DNA from: Apostichopus japonicus
Lineage: Eukaryota; Echinodermata; Holothuroidea; Aspidochirotida; Stichopodidae
DNA length: 64,000 nucleotides
Reading direction: 5' to 3'
Assembly: GCF_037975245.1 (NCBI RefSeq)
Contig: NC_092579.1
Location: 27,393,666-27,457,665 of the forward strand
The position numbers were made by a program, and so were the translations under genes. Below the pieces are notes generated by a model, which was not told the origin of the DNA, ran no database searches, and was given only the letters and a program-made list of their open reading frames with translations. This document shows, piece by piece, positions 61,001 through 64,000 of the stretch. How positions within the stretch are numbered: position 1 is the stretch's first letter; each line of letters begins with the position of its first letter.

Positions 61001-63116
61001 CTTTTGTAACATTGATTACTCTTACTGGAGCCAGCCTCAAAATTCCAGCTATTTACTGGCTAAACTGGAAGTGGATTTTGCATGTGTGACGGTAGAGAAA
61101 CAAAGGCTCTGACATTTTCTGCCAGTAGACATTAAGAACATGTTAGGTTGCTTAGCAACCATCAGCCAACACAAAATTGGCATGATTTTCAGTGCCCAGC
61201 ACTGTCTTAAAAATCATGAATCCCGCCCAGCAATATTTTCATCTAAACTCCTGACATTCCTAACAATATATTTCACACACAAAATTTAAAATGTAAATTG
61301 TTAGCAAAACTAGTGTATGTGCTTAAAAAGCTACACAAGTGCCAGCATTTGGCATCTGAGCACCTTCAAAAATCGAAAAATTTCTCAAAAGGGAGGGGGA
61401 CACCTCTCCCCTTAGACCCTCCTCCAGGACGGCGATCAGTATACCTGGCACTCAGGAAATCCTGGGCACATCCCTGGATTTGAGTACCCATCATAAGCCC
61501 CATTTTGCTGCAAGTATCAAGTTGAATACATGGTAGGTTGCTTAGCAATCATCAGTCAACACAAAATTGGCATGATTTCAGTACCCAACATAAGCCCTGT
61601 TTTGCTGCTAGTATTCAGCAAATATTATTGGAATTCTCTCAAAAACCCTGTACAGTAACTGATGTGTATTGTAATATGGGGCAATGCTAGAGATAACTTG
61701 ATTTTAGCTGTTACATTTTGTAAGCATTTGGCAAATATTTAACAAGTGGCTGAACTTGTGAAATTCACGACCTTTTCAGCATCAGGAGTTAATGGGACGA
61801 AATTGTTCAGTTAGGATCCAGCTTGTATGATATTAAGATCAAATTTCCGGCAAAGCTTTTGTACCGCTTCAAGTGTTTGATGGTTGTCTGTTTTTATCCG
61901 CCTCCAGAAAATTTTCAAGGACATGATGATGTTTCCCTTCTTGAACGTCCTTCACCAAGTATTACTCGGGAGGACGCACGAACTGTTAAACGAGGAGATA
62001 ATGTTAATGATATACAATATGGCCGCTGTGGATATGAACCACTATTTTACAAACTTTCTTGGAGAGTTCTTATCGAGCTCTGAAGGTATACATGAGCACC
62101 AAAGAGAATCCCTCGCCAGAAACTTCAAGAAAGATGACGTAAGTAATGCTTTAATAATACTAGACTACAGACACAAATAAAGCTCACACATATGTTTGTC
62201 TATATATCTATAATCTGGTCTTGATATTGTCTGTACCTTTCTGGTGTAACAGTTACCCATGGATCAGTGGCATGCACACAAAGAGGAGGGGGGGGGGTGG
62301 GGAGGATGCATCAGAATGAACCATTTCACATCTAAACTTTGATTTAGTTCTGGGGCAGGACCCCCCAGACCATGGGGTCAACTTCAAATCACTTCTTCAT
62401 CAGATCCTTCACGCCTTTCTGGCCCTTCCCCGCCTTTGAAAATCCTGCCCACACCTCTGCCCTGGATAGTATACCAATTAGGGTGGAGTGAAGAAATGTT
62501 TAGTACCAGTAGGAGGAAGGGTGGCCACTGACGTGACATCAACATGGACGACATGTCCAGAAGTGTCCAGAGTGAGATTGTTCTATGGGGACAATTACAT
62601 GACTGACCTAAGAACCCCCTCTTCACTCAAGTTAGCTTTAATGCCCAGATGTTTGCAAGGGAACAATTAAAGAACACATTACCGGTGGGTTGATGAGTTA
62701 CACCGAGATACCTTGTTTTTCATGCCAAATGTTGGTATAAAAGTATTAAACACCTACCATACCAGTTAGGAGTGCTAATAATTATATCATTGAATGTACC
62801 AGTTAAAGGTGACGTTAAATATTTAAAGGTAAAAATACTTTCTCCATCTACAAAACCTGTCAAAAGTATTTCAGGTAAATCTTGTATTTCTCTGAAAACA
62901 AGATTGTATTCTCTGACAGTTGTGACTTCCAGCAGCCAAATATGCCAGGCTGTCTGAAAATGTCAAAATTCTTCTCAAAAATTAATTGAATTTTTCTGTT
63001 TTTTTTATTCTAAGGATTTGCCTACGTTCACCCATTGCCTTCAACGATTTGTCAACGACCTCCGATACTTCAGACTGTGCAACAATTCTCTACCAGAGGG
63101 GTCGATCAAGCTTTGA
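39909..63116 (+). CDS. XPO6: exportin-6 gene, coding exons 2-24
   Basis: Exportin-6 is an importin-beta family receptor that, with RanGTP, carries profilin-actin complexes out of the nucleus. The spliced product of 23 exons is about 1147 residues plus the initiator, close to the vertebrate length, and collinear with vertebrate exportin-6 from start to finish. The N-terminal importin-beta-like segment includes EELLNNFSSQQGAW and NEYVLMYTLSVFENLIN. The middle includes HFFSWMPLSAHI and YVEKFTDFLRLFVDVHL. The C-terminal HEAT-like part includes QGLRVQMGIPS, AFGQSFLQPDI and FVNDLRYFRLCN, ending GSIKL and a TGA. All introns are GT..AG and all exon phases match. The initiator ATG must lie in an upstream exon, because TAG immediately precedes exon 2 in frame. 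No frameshift or internal stop was found, so the gene looks functional. Confidence 0.96.
40006..40959 (+). other. XPO6 intron 2
   Basis: A 954-base intron. It has a short open frame at 40268-40570 but no similarity I recognise and no obvious repeat. Confidence 0.85.
40960..41072 (+). CDS. XPO6: XPO6 exon 3 (residues 34-71)
   Basis: Acceptor CTCTCTTCAG, donor GAG/GTAAGG (phase 0). It encodes EELLNNFSSQQGAWHQ and NEYVLMYTLSVFE of the importin-beta N-terminal-like segment. Confidence 0.97.
41073..43790 (+). other. XPO6 intron 3, largest complete intron
   Basis: A 2718-base intron. It holds a direct repeat of CGTAATTGACGCACC near 41836-41868 and an inverted repeat built on TGACGTCA (42734-43056). 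Apart from these I recognise nothing. A minus-strand frame at 42937-43176 overlaps the inverted-repeat region and has no match. Confidence 0.8.
42734..43056. repeat. inverted repeat carrying CRE-type TGACGTCA palindromes
   Basis: GTGACGTCATCGCGGCA at 42734-42750 is matched in reverse complement by TGCCGCACTGACGTCAC at 43040-43056, with 15 of 17 positions identical. Each arm holds a full TGACGTCA palindrome, the CREB/ATF site. The segment is also richer in CpG than its surroundings. It may be a transposon fragment or a regulatory pair; I cannot tell which. Confidence 0.55.
43791..43988 (+). CDS. XPO6: XPO6 exon 4 (residues 72-137)
   Basis: Acceptor CTCTCTCCCAG, donor CAG/GTTTGT (phase 0, 66 codons). 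It encodes NLINRQWVGLRPAEKLEIR, then LSIRNKLIKVLVCIGKLDWP and FYPDFFNNIIQ, a close family match. Confidence 0.97.
44028..44411 (+). repeat. degenerate tandem repeat in intron 4 (about 110 bp units)
   Basis: Segments starting ATCCCTGATCAGGGTT recur near 44029, 44138, 44257 and 44350. Each is followed by a TTTAGGAAA..GTGATTTGTTAGCACC-like block and then AATATAGA..GAATAATAAG. Three to four diverged units fill most of the 673-base intron. Confidence 0.75.
44411..44470. repeat. AAT/AATTAT microsatellite
   Basis: AATAATAAT units pass into ATTATA units and back over about 60 bases, immediately after the intron 4 tandem repeat. Confidence 0.9.
44662..44821 (+). CDS. XPO6: XPO6 exon 5 (residues 138-190)
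   Basis: Acceptor TTTGGTTACAG, donor ACAC/GTAAAT (phase 1). It encodes LIQQQGTTSMGLQMLLTTSE, then LVSPREDLSADRKEQLRKLL. Confidence 0.97.
44932..45275 (+). repeat. degenerate G-rich tandem repeat in intron 5 (about 130 bp units)
   Basis: The series GTTAGCTAATAT..GAGTGACAGGAGGGAA, then a G-rich stretch, then TGGTACCATGTTAGAGCC repeats two to three times. The rest of intron 5 contains a C14 run at 45675-45688. Confidence 0.7.
45767..45901 (+). CDS. XPO6: XPO6 exon 6 (residues 191-235)
   Basis: Acceptor TTTTTTTCTTCCAG, donor TCAG/GTTGGT (phase 1). It encodes HILETILDKHRQLVTT and a Pro/Ser-rich linker TPPPSPTHGDNDDGSPSH, where vertebrate exportin-6 also has a PPPSPT linker. Confidence 0.93.
46248..46535 (+). 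repeat. dispersed repeat, intron 6 copy
   Basis: The blocks GCCAGTAGACATTAAGAAC, CTGTACAGTAACTG, ATTTTGTAAGC and AAGTGGCTGAA occur in this order here and again in intron 22 (61055-61765). Overall identity is moderate. The unit is not one I can name. Confidence 0.6.
46621..47077 (+). CDS. XPO6: XPO6 exon 7 (residues 236-387)
   Basis: Acceptor TTTTCCACCCTCAG, donor TCTAG/GTGAGA (phase 2). It is the largest coding exon. It encodes LCLNCLTHFFSWMPLSAHI, IFHLANFGCDIH, GVLAMNCINEIVGKNCVP and EFLLKMFQQTFQLLQKL. The open frame extends upstream of the acceptor to 46527, but that part has no family match. Confidence 0.97.
47116..47540 (+). mobile_element. hAT-like MITE in intron 7 (about 425 bp)
   Basis: The left end CAGGGATATGCCTA and the right end, reading inward CAGGGATGTGCCCA, form an imperfect 14-base inverted repeat (12 matches). 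Inside are several CCGCCCAGCACT repeats and GACGGCGATCAGTATACC. A left-truncated copy lies in intron 22. I could not find a clear target duplication. Confidence 0.6.
48224..48350 (+). CDS. XPO6: XPO6 exon 8 (residues 388-430)
   Basis: Acceptor TTCTTTTTCACAG, donor CAG/GTAAAG (phase 0). It encodes YVEKFTDFLRLFVDVHLKRF, then FPVVEFLALLYKYTFKQ. Its 3' half is duplicated in degenerate form in the following intron. Confidence 0.97.
48283..48725 (+). repeat. three-unit degenerate tandem duplication including the exon 8 3' end
   Basis: The last part of exon 8 with its donor and the adjacent G-rich intron start is repeated twice downstream. TTTCCTGTGGTTGAGTTCTT in exon 8 recurs as TTTCCTGTGGTTGAGTTTTT near 48493. 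TTTGAAAGCAATGCTCAC recurs as TTTGAAGGTAGTGCTCAC near 48641. The flank CAGGATTG..AACAT..GCACG..TTTGTCCTTT follows in the first two units. The copies are frameshifted and are not exons. Confidence 0.75.
48925..49037 (+). CDS. XPO6: XPO6 exon 9 (residues 431-467)
   Basis: Acceptor TTGTTTTGCTCAG, donor GACAG/GTAATA (phase 2). It encodes PSEEGFFNCLDIWSVFLDYL, then QDKFQASRLQEGNHLID. Confidence 0.97.
49377..49485 (+). CDS. XPO6: XPO6 exon 10 (residues 468-504)
   Basis: Acceptor CACCTTCCACAG, donor GATGAC/GTGAGT (phase 0). It encodes RYRDALVSVMSELLRKMQFG, then FNQTQLEELDDELLDDD, strongly conserved in the family. Confidence 0.97.
49735..49885 (+). repeat. about 19-bp minisatellite in intron 10
   Basis: ATCCACTGGTTATATTGTT-like units repeat about seven to eight times, with more diverged copies (TCCACTGACTATATCTTAA) extending upstream to about 49625. 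The + strand frame at 49333-49665 only reads through exon 10 into this region. Confidence 0.8.
50286..50378 (+). CDS. XPO6: XPO6 exon 11 (residues 505-535)
   Basis: Acceptor TATCTTGTAG, donor TTTTG/GTGAGT (phase 0). It encodes EETEWQHFLRQCLEIIAKIA, then ELLPTEAFGIL. Confidence 0.96.
50807..51234 (+). mobile_element. possible Tigger/pogo-like MITE in intron 11 (428 bp)
   Basis: The left end CAGTAAAAACCTGGACTAAC and the right end, reading inward CAGTAAAACCTCGATCGTCG, form imperfect inverted repeats of the CAGTnnAACCTCGA type common in pogo/Tigger DNA transposons. The right end is followed by TA; the left is preceded by CA, possibly a mutated TA. The inside contains a two-unit duplication (CATTCATAATGGTGTAATG and CATTCATAATTGTGTGATA). 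No transposase is present. Confidence 0.5.
51366..51435 (+). CDS. XPO6: XPO6 exon 12 (residues 536-558)
   Basis: Acceptor TTTCATCTCATAG, donor GAAG/GTACGT (phase 1). It encodes YPAFQENLEVYLGLGQFVID. Confidence 0.96.
51436..52216 (+). other. XPO6 intron 12
   Basis: A 781-base intron with a G-rich stretch (51738-51790) and a C-rich stretch (52102-52128). Nothing else is recognised. Confidence 0.8.
52217..52376 (+). CDS. XPO6: XPO6 exon 13 (residues 559-611)
   Basis: Acceptor TTTTCTCATCTAG, donor GAGAA/GTGAGT (phase 2). It encodes GRKLTIVAENECRKLHCTLR, then DLSTLLQAMGRLSDHFIS, one of the best-conserved blocks. Confidence 0.97.
52377..52750 (+). other. XPO6 intron 13
   Basis: A 374-base AT-rich intron with an ATAATAATAATTTAATAATAA stretch near 52572 and a local AACATCAATTGTTGTT repeat near 52685-52722. 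Confidence 0.8.
52751..52843 (+). CDS. XPO6: XPO6 exon 14 (residues 612-642)
   Basis: Acceptor CATAATCTTACAG, donor GAAGT/GTAAGT (phase 2). It encodes KFCQAAVYGSSSKLFLVKTA, then VPTVLQPDLAEV. Confidence 0.95.
53116..53413 (+). CDS. XPO6: XPO6 exon 15 (residues 643-742)
   Basis: Acceptor TGTCTTCAATTTAG, donor GAC/GTAAGT (phase 0). It encodes HTLAAVQAYSHWLAQFY, then AVHLFLSISTTVRPTFLVEL and PQVQKMFNDVS. Confidence 0.97.
53469..54316 (+). repeat. 77-bp minisatellite in intron 15, about 11 units
   Basis: Units starting GGGAAGGGATTGGTCAATGG and containing GAGGCAGGCAGGGGTAGGG are spaced exactly 77 bases apart over most of the array (for example at 53703, 53780, 53857 and 53934). The sense strand is purine-rich. 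Long minus-strand frames across it are repeat artefacts. Confidence 0.95.
54848..55037 (+). CDS. XPO6: XPO6 exon 16 (residues 743-805)
   Basis: Acceptor TTTTTCCTTCAG, donor AGAG/GTGAGT (phase 1). It encodes VQLIVCRALSNILILPWPNI, then SERDQQWTARSENHLGFI. Confidence 0.96.
55085..55365 (+). mobile_element. LINE 3'-end remnant (CR1/L2-type) in intron 16
   Basis: The sequence encodes in broken frames SADRSWGNG..SAAHLWNK, a stop, PESIKLTPSLMSF, and after a frameshift LKTHLFLEL. This is the pattern seen near the C-terminus of many CR1/L2-like reverse transcriptase ORFs (AAxxLWNxLPxxI..S..F.S.LKTHLF). It ends GACGGCGCATCACAAATG, then TTCATTATTATTAA, like the AT-trinucleotide tails of those LINEs. 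It is clearly a dead, truncated copy. Confidence 0.6.
56127..56282 (+). CDS. XPO6: XPO6 exon 17 (residues 806-857)
   Basis: Acceptor CTTTTCTTCTGTAG, donor CCAG/GTAATT (phase 1). It encodes KPTIHKTLHLLSDQVESIAG, then VCYHSLQESIQVTLHIFP. Confidence 0.96.
56290..56650 (+). repeat. degenerate purine-rich tandem repeat in intron 17 (about 105 bp units)
   Basis: Three to four units share GGACGTAATGG..ATAGGCAGGTG, GGGTAATGG and GCTGGAACTAATGGTAA. They are purine-rich on the sense strand, like the minisatellite of intron 15. Confidence 0.75.
57109..57223 (+). CDS. XPO6: XPO6 exon 18 (residues 858-895)
   Basis: Acceptor TTTATTGATTTCACCAG, donor ACAAG/GTTCGT (phase 2, a non-standard donor). It encodes DVIEDMMGFYLALFQGLRVQ, then MGIPSIQSTIAVFVSLFT. 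Confidence 0.95.
57224..58264 (+). other. XPO6 intron 18
   Basis: A 1041-base intron. TGGTGGCGCTTTATAAACTT then TAATATTATTATTATG (57436-57471) looks like a LINE or SINE 3' tail without its body. Elsewhere there is a local GAGCGTGAGCG / TTGAGCTTGAGC duplication near 57952-57991. Confidence 0.6.
58265..58324 (+). CDS. XPO6: XPO6 exon 19 (residues 896-915)
   Basis: The smallest exon found, 60 bases. Acceptor CTTCTCTCTACAG, donor GAGAA/GTAAGA (phase 2). It encodes RDQLAETIQHESTAGTRVVE, matching the family's REQLAE..STG.RVVE. Confidence 0.94.
58325..59037 (+). other. XPO6 intron 19
   Basis: A 713-base intron with no repeat or frame that I recognise. Confidence 0.85.
59038..59149 (+). CDS. XPO6: XPO6 exon 20 (residues 916-953)
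   Basis: Acceptor TTGTCTTCAATTTACAG, donor GAG/GTTAGT (phase 0). It encodes KFLNILEIIIQEPGSAFKAF, then IPNIISICMDHIYPIIAE. Confidence 0.96.
59175..59345 (+). repeat. degenerate tandem repeat in intron 20 (about 50-60 bp units)
   Basis: Blocks such as CAGTAAGAAGGCTTTGTATT, then GGTCAAGGAA, recur as TACTGTAAGAATACTC..GATTGGTTCAG and ACAGTAAGGCAGCTTTTG, then ATTGGTCTAGGAA. There are three to four diverged units. Confidence 0.6.
59633..59788 (+). CDS. XPO6: XPO6 exon 21 (residues 954-1005)
   Basis: Acceptor TTTTTTTTTAACAG, donor CAG/GTAAAC (phase 0, 52 codons). It encodes RASPDIKPALYRLLFELLQN, then KWRYFFPTSVLSKIQGG. Confidence 0.96.
59937..60040. repeat. hairpin-forming inverted repeat 1 in intron 21
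   Basis: The left arm GCTTCAAAGCATTGGTACTG, ACAGTATGAACAG, TTCCTAACC is followed after about 10 bases by its reverse complement (GGTTAGAAACAGGATATG, TTCACACTGTCAGTACC, ATTTCTTTGAAGC). The arms are over 40 bases with a few mismatches and two small gaps. Confidence 0.85.
60253..60360. repeat. hairpin-forming inverted repeat 2 in intron 21
   Basis: The left arm starts GCTTCAAAGCACTCATATTG and continues ACAGTAG (27 bases). It pairs with the right arm at 60334-60360 in 23 of 27 positions. The loop repeats ACAGTATGAA twice. The arms share the GCTTCAAAGCA..TGACAGTA pattern with hairpin 1, so the two are related. Confidence 0.8.
60610..60708 (+). CDS. XPO6: XPO6 exon 22 (residues 1006-1038)
   Basis: Acceptor TTTCATTTTCTTCAG, donor AAG/GTAAGT (phase 0, 33 codons). 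It encodes AFGQSFLQPDISVFRQNMKA, then LELLNSKSKLYDK. Confidence 0.97.
61055..61765 (+). repeat. dispersed repeat, intron 22 copy, interrupted by a MITE
   Basis: It shares GCCAGTAGACATTAAGAAC, GTACAGTAACTG, ATTTTGTAAGC and AAGTGGCTGAA with 46248-46535. Inside is a local duplication of TAGGTTGCTTAGCAA, AACACAAAATTGGCATGATT (near 61145 and 61531). A MITE fragment (61193-61476) sits inside the first half. Confidence 0.6.
61193..61476 (+). mobile_element. left-truncated copy of the intron 7 hAT-like MITE
   Basis: It carries CCCAGCACTGTCTTAAAAAT, GCCAGCATTTGGCATCTGAG, GACGGCGATCAGTATACC and CTGGGCACATCCCTG in the same order as the element at 47116-47540, but lacks its first 60-70 bases. The flanks GATTTTCAG (left) and GATTTGAG (right) resemble an 8-base target site. 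The uninterrupted sequence GATTTCAG occurs in the second copy of the host repeat (near 61576). Confidence 0.65.
61908..62138 (+). CDS. XPO6: XPO6 exon 23 (residues 1039-1115)
   Basis: Acceptor TTTTTATCCGCCTCCAG, donor GAC/GTAAGT (phase 0, 77 codons, with no gaps against the vertebrate segment). It encodes KIFKDMMMFPFLNVLHQVLL, then LLNEEIMLMIYNMAAVDMN. Confidence 0.97.
62265..62464 (-). mobile_element. possible hAT-like fragment in intron 23
   Basis: The right end reads inward CAGGGCAGAGGTGTGGGCAG, then GATTTTCAAAGGCGGGG, similar to the CAGGGGCGGA..AGGATTTTCAAAGGGGG ends of hAT MITEs. The left end CAGTGGCATGCACAC is followed by a G-rich run. No target duplication is visible. Confidence 0.3.
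63015..63116 (+). CDS. XPO6: XPO6 exon 24, terminal (residues 1116-1148 and stop)
   Basis: Acceptor TTTTTTTATTCTAAG. It encodes DLPTFTHCLQRFVNDLRYFR, then LCNNSLPEGSIKL, followed by TGA at 63114-63116. The C-terminus matches the family, so the coding sequence is complete at this end. Confidence 0.97.
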   Translation, partial: DLPTFTHCLQRFVNDLRYFRLCNNSLPEGSIKL

Positions 63117-64000
63117 TGGTAAATCAAGTCCGGTGTATAATTCATTTTCCTTCATTCAGGGATTTCTGTTTTGCGTCAGCCAAAGGTCTATTGTATTAAA
63201 TATATTCTAGCATGTGCCTTGTAGTGTCGCAGAATTGAGGAAATTACATTTAATGTTAACATTAGTAAGATGTTAATATGTGAAGTTCATTGATAGCATC
63301 TCAGTCTAAATGGACTTTTAATATTCTGAGATGGTAAGATAAAATTAGAATCAAAGCTTAATTCGAAGTCATTGGATCGTATCAACTTCTTACTCAGAAA
63401 GACGTCATGGATTGCATTGATGATCTTCAGAGATGAAGAAAGGTCCCCCCCTTACCTCTACTCTACCCCCAAAACACAAGAAATAGTAGGCTTAAGTGGC
63501 ACTCTTCGTGTCTAGAAGGCTAAGCCAATATCAATGCAGTGCTTAAATTTATCCCAGTCCGTGTGGACTTTCTAATGTCCCTTCATTGAAGCTTTTGAGC
63601 TACAATTTTCACAACTGAATCTCATAATTGATAAAGCCTGCTGGGAAGTAGCCCTGACTGGTTTCTAGGACAGTTCGTACCATCAACACTTCTATCATTC
63701 ACTATCTAGAATTGTTTCTTTTTCACAACTGTTCATCTCTCTTGCTGTTTCACCAATGCAATCATCTCCCAATTGTCAGAGAATAGTTGGTCAGTTTATC
63801 CAAGCATACAGTAACCTATCAGTGTAGTTTTGTATTATACCAATATTGAGAGAGTGTTTTATACTTTAAAGAGTCTTTACGTTATGGGACAAATCACTAA
63901 GAATCATTTTTACAGCTGTCTTGAAAGGGGTTACACTCCAGCAGTTTATAACAAATAAAGTTGTACAAGTACATATGAAAGTAGACGTACGCTGGAGGTT
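63117..64000 (+). other. XPO6: probable XPO6 3' UTR and end of window
   Basis: The sequence after the stop codon has no other recognisable gene. Its 3' end probably lies just after the AATAAA at 63954. Other weak hexamers such as ATTAAA near 63195 could be used instead. Confidence 0.5.
63954..63959 (+). terminator. candidate polyadenylation signal AATAAA
   Basis: AATAAA is followed within about 10-25 bases by GTTGTACAAGT, a mildly GT-rich stretch. It would give a 3' UTR of about 860 bases. Confidence 0.45.

Noticed and set aside
1-64000. A multi-gene novel system (defence, biosynthetic or mobile gene cluster)
   Set aside because: Only one recognisable gene is present. The rest is non-coding with non-autonomous repeats, so nothing supports such a system.

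Overview
This window is a eukaryotic, AT-rich, repeat-laden piece of animal genome. It holds one gene I can recognise with confidence: XPO6, encoding exportin-6, the RanGTP-dependent nuclear export receptor for profilin-actin. XPO6 lies on the + strand. I could place 23 consecutive coding exons (39909-63116, numbered 2-24 here), all with GT..AG introns and all joining in frame to a natural stop. The predicted protein is about 1148 residues, against about 1125 in vertebrates. Only the exon carrying the start codon is unresolved, because exon 2 begins directly with the second codon. A polyadenylation hexamer at 63954 suggests the 3' end is also inside the window. The gene family, intron density, TA-rich introns, very many poly(G)/poly(C) runs and abundant MITE-like elements fit a marine invertebrate deuterostome (an echinoderm would be my guess). 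That placement is inference; I saw no species-specific marker.

Layout. Positions 1-28 kb: no recognisable protein gene. It contains low-complexity sequence, a long polypyrimidine tract (20.24-20.70 kb), a tRNA-like/SINE-like module (24.30 kb), and a cluster of diverged copies of an unfamiliar repeat core on both strands between 4 and 20 kb. Positions 27.5-28.3 kb: two possible minus-strand exons with good splice signals but no recognised product. Positions 28.3-36.2 kb: nothing recognised except simple repeats. Positions 36.19-37.26 kb: two adjacent hAT-type non-autonomous transposons with 8-bp target duplications. Positions 39.0-39.6 kb: a 600-bp element bounded by perfect 25-bp inverted repeats, just upstream of exon 2. 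Positions 39.9-63.1 kb: XPO6, whose introns hold minisatellites, MITEs, a LINE 3'-end remnant, foldback hairpins and a degenerate tandem copy of part of an exon. Positions 63.1-64.0 kb: probable 3' UTR.

I found no operon, CRISPR array, phage, defence system or other multi-gene system. The most unusual content is the repeat biology: the 4-20 kb repeat family, the intron 21 hairpins, the exon 8 partial duplications and the inverted-repeat element next to XPO6 exon 2.
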